Of a stretch of 64,000 nucleotides of DNA, positions 25,001 to 34,557 are shown in pieces (the first letter of the stretch is position 1; each line of letters opens with the position of its first letter). A program made the translations under genes and the position numbers. The notes under the pieces are model-generated. The model saw nothing but the letters and a program-made list of their open reading frames with translations. It did not search any database and had not been told where the DNA came from. The DNA is taken from NCBI GenBank assembly GCA_029339195.1, contig JAPTJF010000106.1:1-64000 (forward strand), given 5' to 3'. This DNA is from Micractinium sp. NFX-FRZ (lineage: Eukaryota; Chlorophyta; Trebouxiophyceae; Chlorellales; Chlorellaceae).

Positions 25001-26186
25001 AGGGCGCTCTGGGTCCAGCTGCTGGCGCGGGGGACAAGGACATGGGACATGACAGCATGCCAGAGAATGGGTGACGGCTTTCAACAGATTCAAGTGAAGG
25101 GCGCGGGCGGCAGGAAGGATCCATCCGCCCACCTCCTTGCTCGCCCGCCGGCTTGCCCACAGAGCCTTCACTGTGCACACGCCACGCCCCCTGCAACCCA
25201 GCCCAACCCATGCCTACGCGCCCAAGCGCGCCCCTCCCACCCACCTTCTTTCCCTCGCTGTTGGTTATCCGGAACACATCCGTCACGGGGCCGTCGCCGC
25301 TGCCCGTGTTGATGTTGGCGCTCGAGACTGACACCCCCACTGCCGTAAGCACGTTGGTGACTTGTGCGAGCACCTCTGTGCCGCTACGCCCATACAGCTT
25401 CATCACCGTGCAGGCGGGGTCTGCGGGGGGCAGGAAGGGCAGGCCAGGGAGCAGCACGTTGGTTTGCTGCTTTGGACCACATGCATTCTTGCGAAAGAAG
25501 CAGGCTGTGTAAGCTCAGGCCAGCAAGGTGCGCGGCATTGCATACTGGGATGGCAGCGGCAGGGAGGGCAGCGGGCAGAAGGTGCCCCTCCCACCCGCGT
25601 GCCCCCACGCTCGGCGATCACGCTGCTGCTCCCAGCCAGCATTTTAGCTGCGGGCAGGTTCGCAAAAACCGAAACAGAGAGAATCCAACAGCACCAACAC
25701 TCCTCAGTCGACTCGAGAGACACATAGCAAGAAGAAAGCCTGTGAAGCTTGGGAGCGGGCACACTCACCAGTATTGTTATCAAACTCCACAGACACCCCC
25801 ACATCCTCCTCTGTGGGTGCTGCCTCCGCCGCTGGCGCCGCCGCCGACAGCATGACCATGCGCTGGCTGCGCCGCAGCGTGCCGCTGCCCTGGCGGCTGC
25901 TGGGGGCCGCGTGGATGCTGGGTGCTGCGCCCATCCTGCCGCTGCTGCCGCTGCTGCCCAGGCCCCGGAAGAGCGCGCAGCGCCCGCTGCTGCTGCGGAA
26001 GGCGAGCGTGAAACTAGAGGAGGGCGGGGAGCCTGCCGCCGCCGCCGCCGCCGCTGATCCGCTGCCGCTGCTGCTGCTGAGAGCGCCGCTGCTGCCGGCC
26101 CGCCGGAGGGCCGCACTGGCGCCGCTCCCGGCGCGCCGCGAAGGCGGCCTCAGCGTGCTGCCCGTTGCCAGAGCCTGCTGCCTCAC
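19020..26186 (-). CDS. ACT-domain alpha-amylase (GH13), plastid-type
   Basis: Eighteen exons (minus): 26186-25769, 25420-25245, 24928-24807, 24540-24393, 24215-24072, 23682-23578, 23294-23223, 22912-22823, 22501-22448, 22204-22058, 21776-21690, 21323-21233, 20789-20689, 20454-20328, 20011-19827, 19634-19549, 19301-19223, 19031-19020. N-terminus is Ser/Ala/Arg-rich, like a transit peptide. Residues about 130-200 form an ACT domain (CTVMKLYGRSGTEVLAQVTN, VTDVFRITNSEGKK). After a linker, the GH13 barrel starts at GYEIILQGFNWESS and carries VVADIVINHR, GFDGWRFDYVK (nucleophile Asp), MAFGEYWD (acid/base Glu) and FLENHDT (third Asp). All catalytic residues are present, so it should hydrolyse alpha-1,4 bonds in starch. 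The start is unresolved: the frame is open to 26186 where the codon is GTG; the first in-frame ATG is 25934, and an upstream exon is possible. The 12-nt last exon (AVF-stop) is the least certain junction. Confidence 0.88.
20425..20565 (-). repeat. Duplicated acceptor junction, amylase exon 14
   Basis: The start of exon 14 (20425-20460) has a copy at 20529-20565 within the preceding intron, sharing CGCCGCCCCACCGCCTCTTG on the plus strand. Confidence 0.82.
21094..21275 (-). repeat. Duplicated donor junction, amylase exon 12
   Basis: The exon 12 end (21224-21275, containing GAGCACGTGTCCCAGTACT on plus) is matched by 21094-21135 (GACCACGTGTCCCAGTGCT) in the following intron, with the CCTCACC/CCCCACC donor region alongside. 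Confidence 0.82.
21920..22105 (-). repeat. Duplicated donor junction, amylase exon 10
   Basis: The exon 10 end (22050-22105) is copied at 21920-21970: both contain a GGTCGA-GTTGGGTGCCGCC core beside the donor. The copy retains CCTGTGAG in place of CCTGAGAG and then diverges. Confidence 0.84.
22690..23012 (-). repeat. Both edges of amylase exon 8 duplicated
   Basis: The donor edge of exon 8 (22818-22850) has a copy at 22690-22715 (shared ACCTGCTCGTGGAAGACGGC) and the acceptor edge (22895-22920) has a copy at 22985-23012 (shared GGGGGAGGTAGCCCTGCGGG). A Lys/Glu-codon-like GAA-rich tract (22755-22812) lies between the donor copies. Confidence 0.85.
23458..23610 (-). repeat. Duplicated donor junction, amylase exon 6
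   Basis: The exon 6 end (23572-23610) recurs at 23458-23500; both read CCTGGCTGGCCAG followed by CTTGTACCAC or CTTGCACCAC on the plus strand. Confidence 0.84.
23937..24115 (-). repeat. Duplicated donor junction, amylase exon 5
   Basis: The exon 5 end (24065-24115) is copied at 23937-23985, with matching TCACCGTGGGCGGCGGCTGC versus TCACTGTTGGGGGTGGCTGC and then GAGGGCTCC in both. Confidence 0.83.
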
Positions 26187-27194
26187 CCGCTGCTGCTGCT
26201 GCCTGAACGCCGGTTGTGACGTCCCAGGCGGGGGCGCTAGGGCATGCCTCTGAGAGCCTGCGCTGGTGAACCTGGGACAGGGCGGCGGGGTGGCGGCAGC
26301 TGCGGTGGTCAGAACCCCAGGGCAGCTTGAAGGGCAGCCTCACAGCCACAAGCGAGCGCGGCACGTGCCCTACTGTCCTCATGGCCTGCACAGGGCTCCA
26401 CAAGCCAGGGGAGGGGCCGCGGGCTCTCAGCCCACCGCAAGCTGACCGCTAGGGCACACCGATGCGACCGCACCTGTGGGGCCCTGCACTCATTCTAGCA
26501 TGTGCATGCTGCAGCACAGGTTCCCGCAGGTTCATTAAAGCAGCTGTGGCTTCGCCGCCTACACCCTGCTCCTCGCGCGACAGGGAGCAAATTTACAGAG
26601 CCCAGCAGCGCAGCTGCAGGCCCCAAAATCAGATATCGGCGCGTGCCGAGTGTTCAGCCAGCTAACCGCAATCATCAGGAGAAGGATGGCTTTGGCAGCA
26701 GTGACCTGGCATTGCCCCATCACTGCTGCCAAGGATGGCTTCTCCCATCAACGGCCCATCAATTTCCGTGTTCCACTGATCACACAAAGACGCTACTGGC
26801 CTGTGCAACGCTGTTGGTCACCTTCCAGCAGTTGCATGTCGGCGTTGTCGACAGCCACAAGCAGAAAGAGTAGACCTGCATACAGCGAGAGATCGTTGAT
26901 TTTGTAACATCCCATTTACGGCACGCCAGCAGCAGGCAAGGTGCGGCGGCAGGCAGCAGCGGCGGCGGTAGCTGCTGGCCAGCCACGGCTGCACACTTGG
27001 TCCACACGCCTCCGCTTGCTTCGGTTTGGGGCACGCATTGAGCGGCATTCGCCTCCAAGTTTCTTGGTCTCGTAGGTTCCCCTTCCAGCAAAGCCCTGGC
27101 GTGCGCACTGGCTGGAGTGCAGCAGCAGCTGCGGAGGCTTGCTGGGCCGGCGTCGAGACCGCACAGCAGGCAGCGCACGCAGCACATCACAGCA
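26187..27194. other. Divergent intergenic region, amylase / ABC-ATPase
   Basis: Holds both promoters, and possibly an unrecognised first exon of the amylase (an ATG on the minus strand near 26383-26403 opens another frame). No RNA gene or convincing core-promoter element was seen. Confidence 0.45.
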
Positions 27195-30100
27195 ATGAGC
27201 GGGCGAGGACGAGGGTGGTACTACAAAGGTTGGTGCTTTCGTCATAGCAGCAAATCCTAACATGTGATGCTATGTCACAGTGGCAGCGCCGCATTTGAAC
27301 CTGCCTCCCTGGCCTGCCCACATGCCTACCTGCCTGCCTGCCCCACCCGCTTACCTGCCTGCCTGCCTGCCCCACCCGCTTACCTACGTGCCTGCCTGGC
27401 CCCACCTGCATGTTCAGAGAAGTACGGCGGAGGCGGCCGTGGGCGAGGGGGCGGAGGAGGAAGAGGAGGAGGGGGCGGGTTCCGGCAGGAAGGTGCGCCG
27501 GGAGGGCGGTGTGGGGCCTGGGGTTTGGGCAATGCCAACAGAGCACAGGCCCCTCGACTCCTCCAATCTGTACTGCAGTTGGCACCTTCAAGGCATGTGC
27601 ACTGGAAACCCTTGAGCTACCATGCCTTGCCCCTGATCATCCCGCAGATGATGGGCAGCAGCAGCAGCAGCAGCAGTACCAACAGCCTTACGGCGGTGGC
27701 GGCGGGCGGCAGGAGGAGGCAGAACGGGGTGGGGGCGGCAGTGATGACGAAGGGTACGATGCTGGGCCGGCAACTGCCAACACAGGTGGGACCACACGCT
27801 GCCTGGCCGCATGTTTACAAACAGCTGTTCATAACAGTACACCCAGGGGGCGGCACCAGTGATGGCAGGGATACGACGCTGGTCTAGCCAACCCAACGCG
27901 CTTGTGTGGGGGCTAACAGCCAGCCCAGCTTCCGCCAACGCGGAAGGTTCAGTGCCTGGGCGCCTGCCTGAGAGGCCCTTGTATCTTTTCAGTTTCGGAG
28001 TGGTATGCATGCTGCCCGCACACAAACGCCCCAGTGTTGCCTGCCAAGCTGCTCAGCCGCTGCCCGCCCGCCTGCCCGCCTGCCCTCACATCACCACACC
28101 ACACCCGCTGCCCCGCTCCCCAACCTCCTCCCCCAACCCAGGCAGCGGCGCTGACCTGGCGGCAGTGCTGCGGCGCATTGAGGGGCGGGGGTACAAGGCA
28201 TATAAGGACATTGAGGGGCGGTGGCAAATGGCGGCGGGGCAAGGCGGCTACACGCTGTGCGTGGACTGGGTGCAGGTGAGGCTGGCAGGCGTGGGCAGGA
28301 CGCTGGCCACCGACACAAGTGACTCTCACTTTCCTGCCTGCCTGCACACCTGCCGGCGCTGCTGCCTGCCTGCCTGTCCGCCTGAGTGACTCGCCTGCGT
28401 GCCCGCACACCTGCCTGCACTGCCGCTTGCCTGCCTGCTTGCCTGCCCACCCCGCCTGCCTGCTTGCCTGGCTGCAGGGCGATCCATTCGCAAGCCCCAG
28501 CAGGTGCCGCGTGGTGGTGCCAGCGGCGCTGGCGGCAGTGCCCGCTGCCCTCCTGTCGACCCGCACACGGCGCACAGCGGTGTGTGACTTCCTGACACGC
28601 AGCTTTGGGGCTGCCGTGAGCGCCTCAGGTGCGCGTACTCCAACTGACATCTTGCTGCGCTGCGTGCAATCAACATTTTGCTGTGCCGACAGCTTGCTGT
28701 GCTGTCCTGTTGGCACCGGCCAGCCATCTGTGTCGCCCGGTGTGAGGCACAGCAGCAATGGGGCCGGCGGCAGCCTGCCTGCCTAGCCGGCTGCCCAGCA
28801 GTCACGATGGCGCTGAGCCCTGCTGTGTTAGCTCCCTGGGTCAGTTTGGTCATCCCCATCACTGAGCCCTGCTCCGGTGTTGGGTCCCTGGGCCCTGCAG
28901 GCGGCGACATCCGGCGGCAGAGCGGGGGGTGGCAGGGCGAGAAGGGGGGGGAGATGAGCGTGGACAGACCTGGTGAGGGGGCGGGGCTGGTGCAATGGGG
29001 CCCTCCCAGGGTGAGCACAGCATGAGCACAGCATGAACATAGCATGTGCACATCATGCTTGACTGCCCAGAGAGGTCTGGCGCTGCTTTGTGGACTGCCA
29101 GCGCCCACCCCTGCTGTACTTGTATGCATGTGCTCGAGGGTGCATGTCACCTCCATATTGCCTGCCCACCCGCCTGCCCGCCAAAATGCCCAACCTCCTG
29201 GATTCCCAACCCTGCTGCCCGCCTGTTTCTGCGCTGCCAGCAGGTCAGCACGTGCTGGAGCGGACGTCAGTGCTCATCCACCCCGACGGCTCTGTGGAGG
29301 CGCGCTTCTGTGGTGGGTGGGAAGAGGGGGGCGGGGGCGGGGGCAGGGAGGGCGGAGTGGGGGCACACATCAGGGCAGGCCTCTGGGAATAGTGCATGTG
29401 GCCTGTAGCTGGCCATTGACAAGCGTGTGCAGGCTGATTGGCAGGCGGTTGCTGGGTAGCTCTGCAACACAAGTCCCCTTCATTTGTTGGCAAGCTCACC
29501 GGGTGGGCCGGCTGCCGACCCGCCTCGCCCCGCCTCGCCCTGCTGCCTCCCCGACTGCCCCTGCCTGCGTGCAGTGGCGCTGCCCGCGCGGGGGCGCACT
29601 GTGCTGGGCCAGTGGGCCTCCTCCATCCTCCTGCAAAACTTGCCCAGGTGAGTGTTGCACGCTCCCGTGTGCACATCGTGCGCAGCAGCAACTAATACTC
29701 AGCAGCAGCAACAGCAGAGGTAGCAGTGGTACACTCGGGCCTCATTCATCGGCTGCTCTCCTGGCTGCATGTCATTGACACACAGAGCTGCCCTGGCACA
29801 GCACACAGCGCGCTGTCTCACCCCTTGCCTTGCCTGCCCGACCGCCCGCCCGCCCGCCCCCCAGGTATGTGCACCAGGGGCTGCTCTACTCCCAGCAGGA
29901 CCGACGCGCGCTGCAGGTGCACCCCCATGAACCGACACCACTGTGCCCTCTCGGCTGCTGCTGCTGCTGCTGCTGCGGTATGGCTGGCGGCTGGCCTCTC
30001 GTCATAAAAGAAACACCTGCTGCCTGGCAACTCCTCATTCCACCCTCCCCTTCCTCTGCCATCTCTCAAGAGTCATCAACTTCCCCTCCCTCCCTCCCTT

Positions 30101-33100
30101 CCTCCCTTCCTCCCTCCCCCTCCCCTTTCAGATGCAAGTGGAGTGTGTGGAGGACACGCAGGCTCTCAGGGACCAGCTGCCCTCCCTGGGGCTGGTGGCA
30201 TTCGTGGGGGACGGCTCGGTGCTGCCCAGGTGGGCAGGGGGCAGGAGCGGTACAGCGGGGATTCAGGGCAGGGGAGGGAGTCTCGGTGTCCCGGGCTGGT
30301 GGCATTTGTGGGGCGCACATTTGTGCTGCCCAGGTGGGGCAGGGGGGCAGGGAGCAGAGGCAGGGCAGGGCAGGGCAGGGCTGTGGTGTGTGGCAGGGTC
30401 GGGTGGGGTCTGTGGAGGGTTTTGAGGGCTGCGGGGCGGGCTGGGATGAGTGCTCAGTCCGGCCTGCCCTCATGCCTGAACTTGCCCTTGACGTAATGAG
30501 CCTTCTTTTTCAAAGGTAGTTGAATCAGCCATTGACGTGCTTGTTCACATGCAGGCAGAGCGGCGCATGCGACGAGCCGATGCCGCCCGCCCAGGCCGTC
30601 CCCTTCCGTGCCCCCGACTCGCTGGCGCTCACGGTGCAGCTGCCAAACCGGGGGGCGGTGCGCGGCCTGGGCATCAGGCAAGCTCAGGGTGCTCAGGGGG
30701 GACGCCCCTGGCTGCTCAACTATTGCACATGCCACTCACGCCAACTGGAAATGCAAATGCAATCTGCTGTCGATCAGCTGGTGGGCAATCTGATGATGTT
30801 CTCCACAGGCTGGCGCTCGACTGCCCCTTGTGCCTGCCGCAGGCGTGGCGTCAACCTCCCCGGCCGCCCCCCTTGATTCACTTGATCCTCCTGTTGCCTG
30901 CCTTCCTGCCGCAGGCGCGGCATCACCCTCATCTGCGGCGGCGGCTTCCATGGCAAGAGCACGCTGCTGAAGGCGGTGGAGGCGGGGGTGTACAACAAGG
31001 TGGGCTGCCTCTGAGGTTTTGCATAGCAGTTTTGGGTTGAGGTCTGTGCATGAGCTGGCGTCCAGCCGAATCAGAACGCCGGGCTCCTGCCTGCGTGCCT
31101 CGCTGATGGATTGAGACCGCCTGCCTGCCTGCCTGCCTGCCTGTGCAGATCCCGGGCGATGGGCGTGAGCTGATTGCCACCGACCCCACTGCCGTCAAGA
31201 TCCGAGCAGAGGATGGCAGGTGGGAGCGGGGTGTGGGTGGAGGTTGCGTGTGTGGCGGGATACGGGGGGGAAAGATACGCAGAGGCCGGCACTAACTGGC
31301 CTGCGCCTTCGATCCTTTGCTCCTCACCTCACCCACCCTCCCAACAGCAGTGAGCAAGAGGAACGAAAGCAAGCAACAAAGGGACCCACGCTGACACAAC
31401 AAATCCGCACTGCAGGCGCGTGGAGGCCGTCGGTATCCCGCTGTCCCACAACCCATCTCAACTGCCTCCCAAACATGGTTCCCCTGTTGCAAAACAAGTA
31501 CACCCGTGCAGGCGCGTGGAGGCCGTCAACATCTCGCCCTTCATCGCCAACCTGCCCTTTGGAAAGGACACCACCGCCTTCCACACGCTCGACGCTTCCG
31601 GCTCCACCTCGCAGGCGAGGGGTACTGCCGCTTGCGTTGGCAGCTGCAGAGGTGCCAGTGTGGTGTGGTGTGCGGGGGCAGTGCAGTGTGTGCAGCAGGG
31701 GCAGTGCGGTGTGTGCAGCAGGGGCAGTGCGGTGTGTGCAGCAGGGGCAGCGTGGGACATCCCTGCGCACTTTTGGCGCCTCTGGCTGCACCGGTCTGGC
31801 GACGTGAGTGGCTTCGTGGAGTGGGGCAGAATTGGATGCAGGCCTGGGCAGGTGTGGGCAGCTGGCCAACGTAGCGCGCCCTGTCCAGGTGGTAATACCT
31901 GGCACCAAGGTCTTCAGAACCGTCACCCCACAACCCCTTACCGCCCTGCCTCCACTGCCCCGCTCCCACTGCCCCTCCCCCCGCAGGCCGCCAACATCCA
32001 GGAGGCTCTGGAGGTGGGGTCGGCCACCCTGCTGGTGGACGAGGACACGTCGGCAACCAACTTCATGATACGCGATGCGCGCATGCAGGTGGGTTGGTGC
32101 GTGAAGAGAACTCCGGGAGGGAGGGAGGGAGGTGGGTGGTGGGTGGGTGGGCGATGCAACCTGAGTGTTGATGGATTGGCCAGCCTGCAGGAGTGTGTGT
32201 TTGGCAACCGCGAGCCTGCCAACCTCTTCGTCACACTGTCACTGAACGAAAGACACGCAAAACAACAACACCCCTGCCACAGGAGCTGGTGTCGGGCGAC
32301 CGCGAGCCCATCACCCCGTTCATCGCCAAGCTGCCCGCCCTGGCGGCACGCGGCGTCTCCTGCGTGCTCGTCATCGGCGGCAGCGGGCAGTACTTTGACG
32401 TGGCGGGTGCGCTGCGCTGTGCTGCGCTGTGCCCGCTGGGTGTCATGCATGCTCGTTCTAGCATCAGCGTGTGGTACTTTTGATGTGGCGGGTGCGCTGC
32501 GCTGTGCTGTGCCGTGCTGTGCTGTACCGCTGCGTTCATTGCGTGCTTGTCATCGGCAGCAGCAGACCCTCAGTCCACCCCCCACTCCCCCCTTTGGGCA
32601 CTATCATCTCAACAAGCGGAAGGCTGCTGGCAGGCATGGCAGCCGCACCCACATATGCACGGTTGTCCGCACCCCCAACTGTATGCATGCTTTTCCGCAC
32701 CCCCAACCCGGCCCCTCTCCAGACACTGTCATCTGCATGGACTCCTACGTGCCCACACATAAGTTTCGCCTCAAATTTTGCCAATTTTCCTCATGCCCCA
32801 ACCTGCCCCTCTCCCAGACACTGTCATCTGCATGGACGCCTACGTGCCCTCAGATGTGACGGAGGCAGCCCAGGCCATCTCCCGGCGCCACGCGGGCCCC
32901 GGCGAGCGCCTGCCGCGGCACGAGCACTATGGCGACATCACACCACGCACCCTGGTCACAGGTGGGCGGGCGCAGGACCCTGGTGCCTGACTTGCAGGGT
33001 ACTGCATGCATGCGTGTGCTGGTTTTCAGGGGCCTGGCGGCTGGCAGGAGAGCTGGTTTTCAGGTGGCTGGTGGCTGTCAAGAACGCTGGCATTAGGTGT

Positions 33101-34119
33101 CTGGTGTCCGGCGGGGAGCGGAGGGAAGAGGGAAGCGCTTCGGGCATCGGCCCCAGATGCCAACATCTTACAAGTGTATGTCCCCCAACCTTGACCCGTG
33201 CAGTTCACTCGCGGCCGGTGGCGGGGCACGGCGGGCGCGACCTGCGTGTGAAGACTCGCACGCTCACATGCATTCAGCTGGACCAGGACGAGCTGGACTT
33301 GAGGTGTGTAAAGTAATAAACACACCATAGACGAGAGTAGTCTGTGCATGTCACATGCGTAGCCAGAGCAGGACGTGTCGGGTCAACCCGACTGCACTGC
33401 ATCGCTGCACTGCGTTGCCGCGTCCTGACGCACTGCGTTGCTCCGTGTTGGGTGTGTGCGCTGCGCCGCGGGGCAGCTGCCAGGTGCACCGCAGATGCTT
33501 CCCTCTTGCTGCATCCTGACCCTGGCTGCATTTGCAAAATCTGTGTTTCCGTGCAGTGCCGTGGAGCAGCTGGTGGATGTGTCCCAGACGCGCGCCATCG
33601 CCGATGCACTGCTGCGCCTGCGCCGCCAGCTGGCAGGCGGCAGCGCCAGCTGGCGCGGCGCCAGCCTGGCTCGCCTGCTGGATGTGCTGGAAGCGGAGAT
33701 GGATGAGCAGGCAAGTGGAAGAAGGGCTGCCGCTATTTGGTCGGCTGCACTGCACATTCCCCTGCAGGCAGGCGTCCCTGCCAACTCCCACTCCCAGCAT
33801 CTCAAGTCTGGCTGCTCGCCTGCCCACCCTGCTGCTCAAATGCCCTCGCGCTCCTGATTGGCGTTGCCAAGGCCCCTCATCGCCTTTTTTCGACACCAAT
33901 GTGCGGGGGCGCCCTGGCGGGCCGCTCAACATTGCCTGCCCCTGGTTCCGGATGTTTACACAGATCCATGTGTGCATGTTTCACTTGCAGGGTCTGGACG
34001 CGCTGTCCGGCCTCTCAAAGCCCGGCAACCTGGCACGCCCACGCCGCTTTGAGCTGGCAGCGGCGGTCAACCGCCTGCGCACGGCGCAGCTGAAGCAGTT
34101 GCCGGCGGGGGCCGTGTGA
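27195..34119 (+). CDS. Predicted ATPase of the ABC class (COG3044-like)
   Basis: Twenty exons: 27195-27228, 27418-27492, 27648-27785, 28142-28275, 28478-28628, 28901-28972, 29244-29312, 29575-29647, 29865-29916, 30132-30229, 30555-30677, 30915-30999, 31149-31219, 31512-31614, 31987-32088, 32283-32406, 32818-32961, 33204-33303, 33557-33710, 33991-34119; about 676 aa, every phase consistent. N-terminus: Arg/Gly-rich (GGGGRGRGGGGGRGGGGG), then a Gln run. The rest matches bacterial ABC-class ATPases: DPFASPSRCRVVVP, LERTSVLIHPDGSVEARF, a Walker A GGGFHGKSTLL, IPGDGRE, FGKDTTAFHTLDASGSTSQ (signature-like), LLVDEDTSATNFMIRDARMQ (Walker B region) and VLVIGGSGQYFDVADTVICMD. The family has a nucleotide-binding fold but no established substrate; the Arg/Gly-rich leader suggests RNA binding. 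Introns after exons 11, 14 and 19 use GC donors. Confidence 0.9.
27300..27416 (+). repeat. CCTG-rich tandem repeat in intron 1 of ABC-ATPase
   Basis: Imperfect tandem units built of CCTGCCTGCC and CCCCACCCGCTTACC. Similar CCTG microsatellite fills 28330-28476 and 31118-31144 in later introns and runs straight into the acceptor sites, acting as the polypyrimidine tract. Confidence 0.8.
30190..30345 (+). repeat. Duplicated donor junction, ABC-ATPase exon 10
   Basis: The exon 10 end (30190-30240) is copied at 30293-30345: both read GGGCTGGTGGCATT and GTGCTGCCCAGGTGGG, preserving the coding frame LVAFV and the donor. Confidence 0.88.
30828..30935 (+). repeat. Duplicated acceptor junction, ABC-ATPase exon 12
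   Basis: The true acceptor and first codons of exon 12 (30905-30935) have an upstream copy at 30828-30858, sharing CTGCCGCAGGCG followed by GCGTCAACCTC versus GCATCACCCTC. Confidence 0.85.
31408..31560 (+). repeat. Duplicated acceptor junction, ABC-ATPase exon 14
   Basis: 31408-31465 copies 31504-31560; both carry GCAGGCGCGTGGAGGCCGTC then a diverged copy of the NISPFIANLPF codons. The copy has a usable AG. Confidence 0.87.
31672..31752 (+). repeat. 23-bp tandem repeat, three copies
   Basis: Three tandem units of GTGTGTGCAGCAGGGGCAGT with three flanking bases, in intron 14 of the ABC-ATPase. Each unit contains GCAG acceptor-like trinucleotides. Confidence 0.85.
32186..32505 (+). repeat. Both edges of ABC-ATPase exon 16 duplicated
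   Basis: The exon 16 acceptor edge (32275-32335) has a diverged copy at 32186-32235 (CAGGAG, then CGCGAGCC). The donor edge (32390-32425) has a near-exact copy at 32470-32505 (GTGGCGGGTGCGCTGCGCTG in both). Confidence 0.86.
32710..32858 (+). repeat. Duplicated acceptor junction, ABC-ATPase exon 17
   Basis: 32710-32755 repeats 32808-32858 almost exactly: CTCTCC(C)AGACACTGTCATCTGCATGGAC and the following TACGTGCCC. Both copies encode DTVICMD-x-YVP. Confidence 0.9.
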
Positions 34120-34180
34120 TCTGAGCGGGCAGACTGCCGCCACGGACACGTTCACACGCACTTGCCTGTCAGTCTGGACT

Positions 34181-34185
34181 TTACA
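34181..34185 (-). terminator. TGTAA signal (minus strand), sugar kinase gene
   Basis: TTACA on the plus strand, 373 bp beyond the kinase stop codon and only about 60 bp from the end of the convergent ABC-ATPase coding region. Confidence 0.45.
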
Positions 34186-34221
34186 AGCTTGGGCTGCCTT
34201 GCTGCCTCTGTGTGCAAGTGT

Positions 34222-34226
34222 TGTAA
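34222..34226 (+). terminator. TGTAA signal, ABC-ATPase gene
   Basis: TGTAA about 105 bp after the stop; a second copy is at 34271-34275. Either would give a short 3' UTR overlapping that of the convergent kinase gene. Confidence 0.5.
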
Positions 34227-34557
34227 GCAAGGCAGTGCAGGAATCAAAATTGCAACGAGTGATGCCCTCATGTAACGCATTGGGCACATGTTCAACTCCA
34301 GGCGCTGAAACAGCACACCTGCATGCCGCCCCTGTGGCCAGGAGGAGCGGCCGCGTTGCCGGCCCCTCACGGCATTGCTGCTCCCTCGCGACTTGGCGCC
34401 CTCCCCTCTGCCGCTGTGCACACATCAGTTCTGTTCATTTCCGGTGGGGCGTTCAGTGGACGTCACAACTTGCCACCTTGCGCCGCCAGGCGCGCCTCGT
34501 CCCTGCCACTGTGGCTGCGCTCCCATGGCAAAGTACGCATGACGTGCTGCCTCTTCA

